Source of the DNA: Acidobacteriota bacterium
GTDB taxonomy: Bacteria > Acidobacteriota > Vicinamibacteria > Vicinamibacterales > JAKQTR01
Direction: 5' to 3'
Length of the DNA: 64,000 nucleotides
NCBI GenBank assembly: GCA_029562975.1
Contig: JAKQTR010000041.1
Coordinates: 372,001-436,000 of the forward strand
Under the pieces are notes generated by a model, which searched no databases, was not told the DNA's origin, and worked only from the letters and a program-made list of their open reading frames with translations. Below are positions 26,974 through 35,871 of this stretch, piece by piece. Made by a program: the position numbers and the translations under genes. How positions within the stretch are numbered: position 1 is the first letter of the stretch; the number at the start of each line of letters is the position of its first letter.

Positions 26974-27843
26974 ATGACCGAGCCGAGACTCGCGGACCCA
27001 CAAGCCCCGTCCGACCCCCTCGACTTGGATCGCGAGGCCAAGATCGACGAACTGCTGCTGGCGGGCCTCGAGCACTACTTCGACGGGCGGTTCCAGGAGG
27101 CCATCAACGTCTGGGGGCGAGTGCTCTTTCTCGACCGGGGGCATGCGCGGGCGCGCGCGTATATCGATCGGGCGAGAGGGGCGCTGGCAGAGCGGCAGCG
27201 AAGGACCGAGGAACTGGTCGAGGAAGGCGCCGCGGCCCTCGACCGCGGAGACGGAGCCGCCGCCAGGCGGCTCCTGTCGTCGGCCGTCGCAAACGGCGAT
27301 CCCCACGACCTGGCCCGCCCCCATCTCGAACGCCTGACGCGGCTGGCCTCGCCGACGCCGCCAGCCGGGCGCAGGCGTGCCGGAACGCGGGCGGCGGCGT
27401 CCGGCCCCGTCGCCCGCCGGGGCGCCGGGGAGGCCCAGAGGCCGGTGCGCACGCTGCCGATTCTCGGCGTCGCGCTGGCGATCGCTGTCCTCTTCCTGTT
27501 CGTGGCGTCGCGCGACTGGCTCGGCCCCCTCGTGGCGCCGGGCATCCGGACGTCTCCGGGCGCCGAGGCCGCGGCGCTCGCGCCGCCGCCGCTTCCGGTG
27601 CCGCGGCCGGCCGAGATCGCCCTAGCCCGCGCGCGCGATCTGCACGCCTCGGGCTACATGAAGGCCGCGCTGGCCGCCCTCGACGGCGTGTCGGCAGCCG
27701 ACCCGCTCGCGCCGGATGCCGCCAGACTGCGCGCCGAGATCCAGGGGGCGTTGATCGCGCCGCGTGCGGAACCGCCGCCGGCCGTCGAGGAGGCAGAGCC
27801 ATCGGAAACGGCCGCCGGCCGCCCGGCGGGAGAGCCGAGATGA
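26974..27843 (+). CDS. TPR-like protein with one membrane segment, unknown function
   Basis: Not recognised as a named protein. 289 residues. The N-terminal half has a tetratricopeptide-like pattern (LLLAGLEHYFDGRFQEAINVWGRVLFLDRGHARARAYIDRARGAL). A single membrane segment lies near residues 164-181 (PILGVALAIAVLFLFVAS). The C-terminal part has another helical repeat (ALARARDLHASGYMKAALAALDGV) and a Pro/Glu-rich tail. It is translationally coupled (ATGA) to the zinc-ribbon-RDD protein, suggesting they act together in the membrane. Confidence 0.7.
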   Translation: MTEPRLADPQAPSDPLDLDREAKIDELLLAGLEHYFDGRFQEAINVWGRVLFLDRGHARARAYIDRARGALAERQRRTEELVEEGAAALDRGDGAAARRLLSSAVANGDPHDLARPHLERLTRLASPTPPAGRRRAGTRAAASGPVARRGAGEAQRPVRTLPILGVALAIAVLFLFVASRDWLGPLVAPGIRTSPGAEAAALAPPPLPVPRPAEIALARARDLHASGYMKAALAALDGVSAADPLAPDAARLRAEIQGALIAPRAEPPPAVEEAEPSETAAGRPAGEPR

Positions 27844-28727
27844 AGTGCCCGAAGTGCGGGTACCTCGGATTCGAGAGCGCGGACCGCTGCAGGAACTGCG
27901 GGTTCGACTTCTCCCTCGCCGACGCGGGCGGGGGACGCCCCGGACGCGGGGTGCCGCCGCCAGGCGCCGTCGGCGGCTGGACGCCGCAGGGCGAGGCAGG
28001 CGGCGCGCGCGGGACGCGACATCGGCGGGACGTACCGCTGGCGGGCCTCGGCATCGATCGGCCGCTCCTAGGGCAGCCGGAGGGCGCGCCGGTCGACCTG
28101 CCGCTGTTTGGCGGCGCCGACCGAATCCCGCTGCCTCCGCCCCCGCGGCCTCCGCTCGTGGTTCGCCGCTCGACGCCGACGCCTGCGCGACTCCGGCCGC
28201 GCCCCGCCCGGCAGGCTGATGCCCTCCCCCTCGATCTCGAGGAGCCGGCGGAGCCCATCGGCAGCGGGCCGCCGGCCGGGCCGGACGGATCTCGCGCTTC
28301 TGCCACACCCGCGGCGGCGCCGCCCGGCCGCCGCGCGACCGCGGCCGCCATCGATCTCGGCCTGCTGCTCCTCGTGGACATCGTGGTGCTGCACTTCACC
28401 CTCGCCGTCTGCGGGCTGACGCTGAACGACGTTCGCGTCGTGCCGGCCCTGCCTATGGGCGTGTTCCTGGCGATCCTGAACGGCGGCTACCTCGTGCTGT
28501 TCACCGGGACACTCGGGCAGACACTCGGCAAAATGGCCGCCTCCATCGAGGTCGTGACCGATCGGCACGGCACGGTGGATCTGTCGAGGGCCGGCATCCG
28601 GAGCGCCGCGATGGTGCTGTCGCTGCTGACGGCGGGCCTCGGCTGGCTCGTCGCCTTCGTCGGCGACGGGCGCAGCTTGCACGATCGGCTCGCGGGTACG
28701 CGCGTCGCGCGCGTTGCCGGGCCGTGA
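27840..28727 (+). CDS. Zinc-ribbon protein with RDD membrane domain
   Basis: 295 residues. The N-terminus is a zinc ribbon (Cys3, Cys6, Cys17, Cys20), followed by about 150 residues of Pro/Gly/Arg-rich linker and a C-terminal RDD domain (GRRATAAAIDLGLLLLVDIV to VGDGRSLHDRLAGTRV) with three or four membrane segments. RDD proteins have been linked to transport and ion tolerance in some bacteria, but the substrate here is unknown. The ribbon-linker-RDD layout suggests a regulatory cytoplasmic head. Overlaps both neighbours by 4 nt. Confidence 0.8.
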   Translation: MKCPKCGYLGFESADRCRNCGFDFSLADAGGGRPGRGVPPPGAVGGWTPQGEAGGARGTRHRRDVPLAGLGIDRPLLGQPEGAPVDLPLFGGADRIPLPPPPRPPLVVRRSTPTPARLRPRPARQADALPLDLEEPAEPIGSGPPAGPDGSRASATPAAAPPGRRATAAAIDLGLLLLVDIVVLHFTLAVCGLTLNDVRVVPALPMGVFLAILNGGYLVLFTGTLGQTLGKMAASIEVVTDRHGTVDLSRAGIRSAAMVLSLLTAGLGWLVAFVGDGRSLHDRLAGTRVARVAGP

Positions 28728-29245
28728 GCGCCCTCCCGCCTGCTCGCCCAGGGCGCCCCGTCATGACCACACACCCCGCATCCACGCGCGCCGCCGTGGC
28801 GGTGGCGTCGTTTCTCTACGCGGGGTTCGCGCCGTTCGCGCCGGGGACGGTGGGATCGGCCGCCGCGTTCCTTCTGATCGTGCCGCTGCGGGTGATCGGG
28901 TCGCCCGGCCTCGAATGGGCCGCCGTGGTGCTCCTGGGCCTCGCCGGCGTCTGGAGCGCGCGGGTCGCCGCGGAGCACTTGCGCGTCGAAGACCCCGGTC
29001 CCGTGGTCATCGACGAGGTCGTCGGCATGCTGGTGAGTCTCCTCTGGCTCCCCTCCACCTGGCCCGTTTTCCTGGCTGCGTTCCTCGCGTTCCGCCTCTT
29101 CGACATCACCAAGCCCTGGCCCGCGCGCACGCTCGAGCGGCTGCCGGGCGGGTGGGGCATCATGGCCGACGACGTGATGGCCGCCATCTACGCGAATCTC
29201 GCCGTGCAGGCCCTCGTGTGGTGGCGGCCGGAGTGGATGCGATGA
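28724..29245 (+). CDS. pgpA: Phosphatidylglycerophosphatase A
   Basis: Membrane phosphatase that makes phosphatidylglycerol from its phosphate. 173 residues. Conserved segments: FAPFAPGTVGSAAA, DPGPVVIDEVVGMLVSLLWLP, FLAFRLFDITKPWPA and GWGIMADDVMAAIYANL. The GTG at 28724 overlaps the RDD stop; an ATG at 28763 would remove 13 non-conserved residues and is also plausible. cinA starts inside the stop codon. Confidence 0.93.
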   Translation: MSALPPARPGRPVMTTHPASTRAAVAVASFLYAGFAPFAPGTVGSAAAFLLIVPLRVIGSPGLEWAAVVLLGLAGVWSARVAAEHLRVEDPGPVVIDEVVGMLVSLLWLPSTWPVFLAAFLAFRLFDITKPWPARTLERLPGGWGIMADDVMAAIYANLAVQALVWWRPEWMR

Positions 29246-30564
29246 GCGCCTCCCCGGCCCGGCGCCTTCGGTGGGCGGAGATCATCGCCGTCGGCACCGA
29301 GTTGCTGGCCCCTCCGCGCCTCGACACGAACTCGCTGGTGATCACCAGGCGGCTCAATGACCTGGGCATCGAGATCCGGGCAAAGACGATCGTCGGCGAC
29401 CGCGCCGACGACTTGCGGAGCGCGGTGCGCGGCGCGATGGCCAGAACGGAGCTGGTCGTCCTCTGCGGCGGCCTCGGCCCCACCGACGACGACCTGACCA
29501 GAGACGTCGTGGCCGACGTCACGTCGCGCGCAATGAGCGAGGACCCCGGCATCGTGGACGAAATCCGCCGACGCTTCGAGGCGCGCGGCGCCAGGATGCC
29601 GGAGCGGAACCGGCGTCAGGCCCTGGTGCCCGATGGGGCCGTCGTGCTGCCGAACGCGGCGGGCACGGCGCCAGGCCTGTGGATCGAGCACGAAGGCTCG
29701 ATCCTCGTCCTCCTGCCGGGCCCGCCGGCCGAGTTGACACCGATGCTCGAGTCGGTGGTCGAGGGCCGGCTCGCGAGCCTCGCCGGAGACGAACGCCTGC
29801 ACCGGCGCGTCCTGAGAGTCTGCGGGCGGACTGAATCCGAGACCGACGAGGCCGTGGCCCCGGTCTACTCGCAGTGGCTTCACGAGGACCCGCCCGTCGA
29901 GACGACGATCCTGTCGTCGCCCGGACAGGTCGAACTCGATCTGACGCTGCGCTCGGCGTCGGCGGCGCGGGCGAGCGCCAGGCTGGAAGCGGCCGTCGGC
30001 GCGCTGACGGCCATCCTGGGCGCCGACGTGTACAGCACCGACGGGCGCACGATCGAGGAGATCGTCGGCGGCCTGCTGCGGGCGCGCGGATGGCGCATCG
30101 GCGTCGCGGAGTCGTGTACCGGCGGCCTGGTGTCGGCGCGTCTGACGGAGGTCCCGGGCAGCTCGGACTACGTCGGGTTGAACGTCGTCTGCTACAGCAA
30201 TGAGGCAAAGGCGGCCCATCTTGGCGTCGATCGGGCGCTTCTCGCGGCGCACGGCGCCGTCAGTGAGCCCGTCGCCCTCGCGATGGCAGACGGCATCCGG
30301 GCGCTGGCGGGCGCCGACATCGGGCTTGGCGTCACCGGCATCGCGGGGCCTTCCGGGGGCTCGGCGTCGAAGCCCGCCGGCACGGTCGTCATCGCGGCGA
30401 CGACGGCGCGCGACCGGCTCGTGCGCACGTTTCGCTTCCCGACGGGGCGCGCGCGCGTCCGCCTGTTCTCGGTGCAGCTCGCGCTCGATCTCGCGCGCCG
30501 GCTGCTCACCGGACAAGCACCCGGCGGGGCTTTCGTGTACTCGCCCTCCGCCGGTCGCGGCTGA
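29242..30564 (+). CDS. cinA: CinA-like protein (competence/damage-inducible, NMN deamidase type)
   Basis: 440 residues with both usual domains. The N-terminal MoCF/COG1058 domain has EIIAVGTELL, DTNSLVITRRL, LVVLCGGLGPTDDDLTRD and LLPGPPAEL. The C-terminal PncC-type domain has GVAESCTGGLVSARLTEVPGSSDYVGLNVVCYSNEAK, AAHGAVSEPVALAMADG and GVTGIAGPSGG with the catalytic serine region. The C-terminal domain is known to deamidate nicotinamide mononucleotide; the N-terminal domain may be an ADP-ribose pyrophosphatase. The ATG overlaps the pgpA stop and its own stop overlaps thpR (TGATG). Confidence 0.95.
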   Translation: MSASPARRLRWAEIIAVGTELLAPPRLDTNSLVITRRLNDLGIEIRAKTIVGDRADDLRSAVRGAMARTELVVLCGGLGPTDDDLTRDVVADVTSRAMSEDPGIVDEIRRRFEARGARMPERNRRQALVPDGAVVLPNAAGTAPGLWIEHEGSILVLLPGPPAELTPMLESVVEGRLASLAGDERLHRRVLRVCGRTESETDEAVAPVYSQWLHEDPPVETTILSSPGQVELDLTLRSASAARASARLEAAVGALTAILGADVYSTDGRTIEEIVGGLLRARGWRIGVAESCTGGLVSARLTEVPGSSDYVGLNVVCYSNEAKAAHLGVDRALLAAHGAVSEPVALAMADGIRALAGADIGLGVTGIAGPSGGSASKPAGTVVIAATTARDRLVRTFRFPTGRARVRLFSVQLALDLARRLLTGQAPGGAFVYSPSAGRG

Positions 30565-31178
30565 TGCGCCTGTTCCTGGCGGTCGATCCCGACGAGGCGG
30601 CGTCGGGCGCCGTGGCCCGGGCGGCGGAGCGGCTGCGGCGGTGCGCCGAAGCCCGCCACCGCACCCTGGCGCACGCGGTCAGGTGGGTCGAGCCGGGCAA
30701 CTTGCACTTGACGCTCCACTTCCTCGGGGAAGTCGACGAGGTGCGGCTGGCCAGCGTCAAGACCGTGCTCGCGGCGCCTCTTGCGGCGGGGCCTTTGCGC
30801 GTCGAGCTGGGCGACTGGGGCGTCTTTCCGACGGCCGGCCCGGCCCGGGTCATCTGGATTGGCCTCTCGGCGGGCGCGGCGGCGCTCGCGCGCCTCCACG
30901 CCGAGCTCGCGGGGCGCCTTCGCCAGGCCGGCATCGCCCTCGACGACAGGCCCTTCTCGCCCCATCTGACCATCGGCCGCGTGAAGCAGCCCGGCCGAGC
31001 CGACTGGGGCGCTCTGGTCCGGAGCGTGGCGCCGCCGGCGTGCGGGTTCGACGTCGTGGCCTGCACGCTCTATCGGAGCCACCTCGCCGGCGCGGGGCCG
31101 TCCTACGAGCCGCTGCTGCGCATTTCCCTCGAGGCGCCGCCCGCAGGCGTTCCCGGAGCGGGTGATAGACTGGCGTGA
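30564..31178 (+). CDS. thpR: RNA 2',3'-cyclic phosphodiesterase
   Basis: LigT/2H-family phosphodiesterase, 204 residues, hydrolysing 2',3'-cyclic phosphate RNA ends. Both catalytic HxTx motifs are present: HLTL (in WVEPGNLHLTLHFLGE) and HLTI (in FSPHLTIGR). N-terminal MRLFLAVDPDE is typical. It sits between cinA and ftsY with TGATG overlaps on both sides. Confidence 0.92.
   Translation: MRLFLAVDPDEAASGAVARAAERLRRCAEARHRTLAHAVRWVEPGNLHLTLHFLGEVDEVRLASVKTVLAAPLAAGPLRVELGDWGVFPTAGPARVIWIGLSAGAAALARLHAELAGRLRQAGIALDDRPFSPHLTIGRVKQPGRADWGALVRSVAPPACGFDVVACTLYRSHLAGAGPSYEPLLRISLEAPPAGVPGAGDRLA
31166..31171 (+). promoter_or_regulatory. -10-like TAGACT 6 nt before ftsY
   Basis: TAGACT lies at the 3' end of thpR; a start 7 nt downstream would fall on the ftsY ATG itself (31178). 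No good -35 is seen. It could give an internal leaderless ftsY transcript. Confidence 0.35.
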
Positions 31179-32128
31179 TGGGACTGTTCGGCAGCGTGCG
31201 TGAAGGGCTGCGCCGCACGGCGCGGCAGCTGCTGGGGCGTTTCGACGAGATCTCGCGGCGCGCGGACGCCCCCGAGCGCCGCTCGGCGCCCGTTGATGCC
31301 GAGACCGCGGACGCCCTGGAAGAGCTGCTCATCGGCGCCGACATGGGCGTGGCTGCCGCCGGCCGCACCGTCGCGGCGGTGACCGGCCGCGCCCGCCGCG
31401 GCGAGCCGCTGCGGGACCTGGTCAAGGCCGAGCTCCTGTCCATTCTCCAAGGCGCCTCCCGGACCGCGCCGCCCGTTGGCGATCCGACGGTCATCATGGT
31501 CGTCGGCGTCAACGGGACGGGCAAGACGACCAGCGTCGCGAAGCTCGCGTACCTGCACCGCGCGCAGGGCGCCCGCCCGCTTGTGTGTGCCGCCGACACC
31601 TTCCGCGCGGCGGCGGTGGAGCAGCTCGAGATCTGGGCCAGGCGGGCCGAGGTGGAGATCATCCGCGGGCGCGAGGGATCGGACCCGGCCTCGGTCGTCT
31701 TCGACGCGCTGGCTGCCGGCAAGGCGCGCGGCTGGAGCCCGGTCATCGTGGACACCGCGGGCCGGCTGCACACCCGCGCGAATCTGATGCAGGAGCTGGC
31801 GAAGATCCGCCGCATCGCCGAGAGGGAAGTGCCCGGCGCCCCGCACGAGGTGTTGCTCGTGCTCGACGCGACGGTCGGGCAGAACGCACTCGTCCAGGCC
31901 CGCGAATTCATGGCGGCGGCCGGCGTGACCGGCATCGTCCTCGCCAAGCTGGACGGCACGGCGAAAGGCGGTATCGCGCTTGCCATCGCGCACGATCTCG
32001 GCCTGCCCATTCGCTACGTCGGGGTCGGCGAGGGCATCGGCGATCTCGTGCCCTTCTCGGCGCCCGAGTACGTGGACGCGCTGTTTGAGAACAGCTGGGA
32101 AGGCGGCCGGCCCGCTTCCCAGCGTTGA
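31178..32128 (+). CDS. ftsY: Signal recognition particle receptor FtsY
   Basis: SRP-receptor GTPase, 316 residues: docks Ffh-ribosome complexes at the membrane. An N-domain helical bundle comes first; the acidic A-domain is nearly absent, so this is a short form. G motifs: VVGVNGTGKTTSVAKLA, DTFRAAAVEQL, VDTAGRLHTRANLM, TKLD-type AKLDGTAKGG and GVGEGIGDLVPF. The ATG at 31178 overlaps the thpR stop (TGATG); a GTG one codon upstream is the alternative. ffh follows, with its own promoter at the ftsY stop. Confidence 0.97.
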   Translation: MGLFGSVREGLRRTARQLLGRFDEISRRADAPERRSAPVDAETADALEELLIGADMGVAAAGRTVAAVTGRARRGEPLRDLVKAELLSILQGASRTAPPVGDPTVIMVVGVNGTGKTTSVAKLAYLHRAQGARPLVCAADTFRAAAVEQLEIWARRAEVEIIRGREGSDPASVVFDALAAGKARGWSPVIVDTAGRLHTRANLMQELAKIRRIAEREVPGAPHEVLLVLDATVGQNALVQAREFMAAAGVTGIVLAKLDGTAKGGIALAIAHDLGLPIRYVGVGEGIGDLVPFSAPEYVDALFENSWEGGRPASQR

Positions 32129-32154
32129 CAGTCCCGCTCAACCGACGCTACGAT
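32125..32154 (+). promoter_or_regulatory. Promoter TTGACA-N18-TACGAT of ffh
   Basis: -35 at 32125-32130 (it contains the ftsY stop TGA), an 18-nt spacer and -10 at 32149-32154. The predicted start near 32161 gives a leader of about 93 nt before the ffh ATG. Confidence 0.65.
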
Positions 32155-32253
32155 AAGGGTTTGCGCCATCTCGCGAGGCGCTTGTCTGACCGCGTCAGCC
32201 GCCTCGAGCGGGACGGCTGGCAGCAGGCGCCCGGCGCGAGCGCGACTGCACCG

Positions 32254-33621
32254 ATGTTCGAGTCACTGAGCGAACGGCTCCAGGGGATCTTCCGCACGCT
32301 GCGCGGCGAGGCGCGGCTGTCGGAATCAGCCGTGGAGTCGGCGCTGCGCGAGATCCGCATGGCGCTGCTCGAGGCCGACGTCAACTTCCGGGTGACCAAG
32401 GCCTTCATCGATCGCGTGCGCGAGCGGGCCGTCGGCCAGGACGTCCTGCGAAGCCTCACCCCGGGGCAGCACGTCGTCAGAATCGTCCGCGACGAACTCA
32501 TCGCGTTGTTCGGCGACGCGCCGGGCGGCTTGCGGGCCGCGAAGAGCACGCCTCACGTGGTGCTGCTCGTCGGCCTGCAGGGCGCGGGCAAGACCACCGC
32601 GGCCGCGAGACTTGCGAGATGGATGGCGCGGCGGGGCCGGCACCCGCTGCTCGTGTCCACCGACGTCCGGCGGCCCGCCGCCATCGAACAGCTGGGGGTG
32701 CTCGGCCGGCAGGCCGGCATCCGCGTCTTCGACCCGGCGGGGGAGGCCGATCCCGTCGCGCGCGCGTCGCGGGCGATCGCCGAGGCGAGGACCCTGGGGT
32801 TCGACGCCGTGATCGTAGACACCGCGGGCCGGCTCCACGTCGACAGCGCGCTCATGGGGGAACTGCAGGCCATCCGCGACGCCGTCCATCCCGACGATGC
32901 GCTGTACGTCGCGGATGCGATGACCGGGCAGGACGCGATCAGAAGCGCCGGCGAGTTCAACCGGCACATCGGCGTGACCGGCGTGATCCTGACGAAGCTG
33001 GATGGCGATGCTCGCGGCGGCGCGGCCCTCTCGGTCGTGGCCGTCGTCGGCGTGCCGATCGCGTTCGTGGGCGTAGGGGAGCGCCTTGACGACCTCGAGG
33101 CCTTCCAGGCGGACCGGCTTGTGTCGCGGCTCCTCGGGATGGGGGACGTGCTGTCGCTCATCGAGCGGGCCGAGCACGTGGTTGATCGGGACGAGGCGGC
33201 CCGGCTCGAGCGCAAGCTTCGCGCCGACGACTTCACGCTCGAGGACTTCCTCGCCCAGTTGAAGACGCTGCGGAAGCTGGGGCCTCTCGAGCAGGTTCTC
33301 GCGATGCTGCCCGGCATGGGGAGGCTCAAGGATCTCGCAGGGGCCAGCCCCGACGAGCGTCAGCTGAACGCCGTCGAGGCCATGATCAACTCGATGACGC
33401 CGGGAGAGCGCAGGAGTTACCGCATCATCGACGGCAGCCGGCGGCGGCGCATCGCCCGGGGCAGCGGGACGGCGGTCGAGGACGTGAATCGCCTGCTGAG
33501 GCAGTTCATGCAGATGCGCAAGATGCTGAAGGCCGTCGGCGCCGGAGGGCCTGGAGGAGGCGGCCGCCGGCGCATGCGGCAGGCCGCTGCCATGCTGAGA
33601 GGCCGCGGCCTGGGAGCGTGA
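32254..33621 (+). CDS. ffh: Signal recognition particle protein Ffh
   Basis: SRP54 GTPase that binds signal sequences of nascent membrane proteins with 4.5S RNA. 455 residues. The N-domain starts MFESLSERLQGIFRTLRG. G motifs are GLQGAGKTTAAARLA, DVRRPAAIEQL, VDTAGRLHVDS and TKLDGDARGG. The C-terminal methionine-rich M-domain has MLPGMGRLKDL, MINSMTPGERRSY, DGSRRRRIARGSG and VNRLLRQFMQMRKML. An open frame back to 32125 adds 43 residues unlike the family and would start inside the -35 box, so the ATG at 32254 is chosen. Confidence 0.97.
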   Translation: MFESLSERLQGIFRTLRGEARLSESAVESALREIRMALLEADVNFRVTKAFIDRVRERAVGQDVLRSLTPGQHVVRIVRDELIALFGDAPGGLRAAKSTPHVVLLVGLQGAGKTTAAARLARWMARRGRHPLLVSTDVRRPAAIEQLGVLGRQAGIRVFDPAGEADPVARASRAIAEARTLGFDAVIVDTAGRLHVDSALMGELQAIRDAVHPDDALYVADAMTGQDAIRSAGEFNRHIGVTGVILTKLDGDARGGAALSVVAVVGVPIAFVGVGERLDDLEAFQADRLVSRLLGMGDVLSLIERAEHVVDRDEAARLERKLRADDFTLEDFLAQLKTLRKLGPLEQVLAMLPGMGRLKDLAGASPDERQLNAVEAMINSMTPGERRSYRIIDGSRRRRIARGSGTAVEDVNRLLRQFMQMRKMLKAVGAGGPGGGGRRRMRQAAAMLRGRGLGA

Positions 33622-33632
33622 AGACGTGAGGT

Positions 33633-33650
33633 GCCGGCCGGGAGGCCGGC
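33633..33650 (+). repeat. Perfect hairpin just before rpsP
   Basis: GCCGGCC, loop GGGA, GGCCGGC, ending 3 nt before the rpsP Shine-Dalgarno AAGGAG (33654-33659). It may control rpsP translation or attenuate read-through from ffh. No T-tract. Confidence 0.45.
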
Positions 33651-33664
33651 GGTGAAGGAGTGAC

Positions 33665-33943
33665 ATGCTGGTAATCCGTCTGTCCCGGATCGGGGCGAAG
33701 AAGCAGCCGACCTACCGCGTCGTGGTCGCCGAGAAGCGAACGCCCCGCGACAGCCGCGAGGTGGAGCGCCTGGGCTACTACAACCCGAGGACGCGCCCCG
33801 CGACGCTCAAGGTGGATCGCGAGCGGGTGGCCTACTGGCTGAGCGCCGGGGCCCAGCCGAGCGCCACGGTCAAGAGCCTGCTGAAGGCGCACAAGGAGGA
33901 GGCAGCCGAGGCGAGCGCCCCGGTTGCCGCTCTCGGCCGGTGA
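33665..33943 (+). CDS. rpsP: 30S ribosomal protein S16
   Basis: 92-residue small-subunit protein. [31 protein letters not shown] and LGYYNPRT are diagnostic. The C-terminal tail ([17 protein letters not shown]) is slightly extended. A strong AAGGAG site lies 5 nt before the ATG. It begins the conserved rpsP-khpA-rimM-trmD-rplS block. Confidence 0.98.
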   Translation: MLVIRLSRIGAKKQPTYRVVVAEKRTPRDSREVERLGYYNPRTRPATLKVDRERVAYWLSAGAQPSATVKSLLKAHKEEAAEASAPVAALGR

Positions 33944-34194
33944 GCCGGGCCAGGGACGTCGCCGAAACCGTGACGCGGGCGCTCGTGGATCGGCCCGCCG
34001 CCGTGCGCGTCACCGAGTCGGCGCACCGCGACGGCGCAATCGTCGAGGTGGTGGTTGCGGGCGATGACCTCGGACGGGTGATCGGCCGCCAGGGACGGAC
34101 GGCGGGCGCCATCCGCACCCTGGTTGCGGCGGCCGCCGAGCGCGAGGGCATGCGCGCGTCGGTCGAGTTCCGCGACGAGCACGGCCAGCGGTAG
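33940..34194 (+). CDS. khpA: KH-domain RNA-binding protein KhpA
   Basis: 84-residue single KH domain (formerly YlqC). The KH signature is [30 protein letters not shown], with a GRQG loop. KhpA proteins bind RNA and in Gram-positives influence cell elongation. GTG start overlapping the rpsP stop; rimM follows with no gap. Confidence 0.93.
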   Translation: MSRARDVAETVTRALVDRPAAVRVTESAHRDGAIVEVVVAGDDLGRVIGRQGRTAGAIRTLVAAAAEREGMRASVEFRDEHGQR

Positions 34195-34764
34195 ATGAGC
34201 GCAGACTGGGACGACCTGGTCCTGGTGGCGCGCGTGGCGCGCCCCCATGGGCGGCGCGGAGAGGTCATCCTGAATCCGGAGACGGACTTTCCCGAGATCA
34301 GGTTCGCGCCAGGCGCCGCCGTGCTGGCGCGGCGAGGGGCGTCGCCAGAGCTCCTGACCGTGCGATCGGTGTGGTTCATGAAGGCCCGGCCCGTCGTCGG
34401 ATTCAAGGGGTTCGACTCGATCGACGACGCCGAGACCCTCGTCGGGCGCGAACTCCGAATCCCGGCCGAACAGCTGGCGGCGCTGCCGCCGGGGATGTTC
34501 TACCGGCACGATCTGGTCGGATGCCTGGTCGAGACGACGGGCGGTGAGGCGGTGGGCGAGGTGGCGGGCGTCGAAGGCGACGGGACGGCGAGCCGGCTGG
34601 TGGTTCGTACGCCTCGCGGCGAAGCGCTGGTGCCGCTGGCCGCCGAACTGTGCCCCGTTGTCGATCCGCAGGCGCGGCGGATCGTTATCGACGCGCCGGA
34701 CGGGCTGCTGGCCCTCAACGAAACGGCCCGCAGCCGCCGGGAGCGGCGGGAGCGCCGGCCGTGA
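34195..34764 (+). CDS. rimM: Ribosome maturation factor RimM
   Basis: Assists 16S rRNA processing and 30S head assembly near S19. 189 residues. The N-terminal RimM domain has [24 protein letters not shown]; the PRC-barrel part has [21 protein letters not shown] and [32 protein letters not shown] short basic tail ([11 protein letters not shown]) ends the protein. It starts directly after the khpA stop and is coupled to trmD by GTGA. Confidence 0.96.
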   Translation: MSADWDDLVLVARVARPHGRRGEVILNPETDFPEIRFAPGAAVLARRGASPELLTVRSVWFMKARPVVGFKGFDSIDDAETLVGRELRIPAEQLAALPPGMFYRHDLVGCLVETTGGEAVGEVAGVEGDGTASRLVVRTPRGEALVPLAAELCPVVDPQARRIVIDAPDGLLALNETARSRRERRERRP

Positions 34765-35513
34765 GGATCGACCTCGTCACGATCTTCCCCCGCGCCTGCG
34801 AAGCGGCGCTCGGCGAGGGCATCGTGCGGCGTGCGATCGACCGGGGGCTGGCGGACGTGCGCGTGCACGATCTCCGGGACCACACGGCGGACCGTCACCG
34901 CACGGTGGACGACGTGTCGTACGGCGGCGGTCCGGGCATGGTGCTCAAGGCCGAGCCGCTGTTCAAGGCGGTGGAAGCCATCACGGCTGAAGGGCCCGTT
35001 GACGCCGTGGTCCTCACCTCGCCCCAGGGGCGGCGGTTCACGCAGGCCGAAGCCGCGCGGCTCGCGGCGCTCGGCCACATCGTCCTGCTGTGCGGGCGGT
35101 ACGAGGGCGTGGACGAGAGGGTCCGCACGGCGCTGGCGACCGAGGCCTTGTCGATCGGGGACTACGTGCTGTCCGGCGGCGAACTGCCCGCGCTGGTGAT
35201 CGTGGACGCCGTGGTGCGCCTCCTGCCCGGCGCGGTGGGCGACGAGCAGTCGGTCGAGGCGGATTCGTTCAGCCGCGGCCTGCTGGACTATCCGCATTTC
35301 ACGCGGCCGGCGGAATTCAGGGGGCTGCGGGTGCCGGACGTGCTGTTGTCCGGGAACCACGGCGAGATCCGGCGGTGGCGGAAACGCGAGGCGCTGGCTC
35401 GCACGCTGGCGCTGCGGCCGGACCTGCTGCCGCACGCGGAGTTGGACGACGAGGCGCGCGAGATGCTGCGCGCGATGAGGGACGAGAGAGGAGCGGAACA
35501 TGGGCGCCATTGA
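34761..35513 (+). CDS. trmD: tRNA (guanine-N1-)-methyltransferase
   Basis: Methylates G37 next to the anticodon using S-adenosylmethionine, preventing +1 frameshifts. 250 residues. The knotted SPOUT core is present: [58 protein letters not shown] and [18 protein letters not shown] start overlapping the rimM stop. The 3' end overlaps rplS by 14 nt. Confidence 0.97.
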   Translation: MRIDLVTIFPRACEAALGEGIVRRAIDRGLADVRVHDLRDHTADRHRTVDDVSYGGGPGMVLKAEPLFKAVEAITAEGPVDAVVLTSPQGRRFTQAEAARLAALGHIVLLCGRYEGVDERVRTALATEALSIGDYVLSGGELPALVIVDAVVRLLPGAVGDEQSVEADSFSRGLLDYPHFTRPAEFRGLRVPDVLLSGNHGEIRRWRKREALARTLALRPDLLPHAELDDEAREMLRAMRDERGAEHGRH

Positions 35514-35847
35514 GACCGTCGAACAGCCGCAAGTCGTCGACCGGCCCGCCATGCGGACCGGCGACACGGTGCGGGTGCACGTGAAGGTGCGCGAAGGCGA
35601 CAAGGAGCGGATCCAGGTGTTCGAGGGCACGGTCATCGGCCAGCATCGCGGCGGGGCGAGGGCCACCTTCACCGTCCGCAAGGTGTCGTTCGGCCAGGGC
35701 GTGGAGCGCATCTTCCCGCTGCACTCGCCGATCATCGACCGCATCGACGTCGTGCGATCCTCCCAGGTGCGCCGCTCGAAGCTCTACTACCTGCGGAAGC
35801 TGAAGGGCAAGGCCGCCCGGATGAAGGAAGCGCGCCGGCCCGCGTAG
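35500..35847 (+). CDS. rplS: 50S ribosomal protein L19
   Basis: 115-residue large-subunit protein at the 30S interface. FRTGDTV-type [46 protein letters not shown] and [21 protein letters not shown] are typical. GAGAGGAG precedes the ATG inside trmD. Confidence 0.98.
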   Translation: MGAIETVEQPQVVDRPAMRTGDTVRVHVKVREGDKERIQVFEGTVIGQHRGGARATFTVRKVSFGQGVERIFPLHSPIIDRIDVVRSSQVRRSKLYYLRKLKGKAARMKEARRPA

Positions 35848-35871
35848 CCCAGGAGCTCGGGCGCGGGTGAG

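Noticed and set aside
29730-29745. TTGACACC inside cinA as a promoter
   Set aside because: No -10 at 16-19 nt and no gene starts downstream.
32125-32253. 43-residue N-terminal extension of Ffh
   Set aside because: It would start inside the -35 box of its own promoter and is not Ffh-like.
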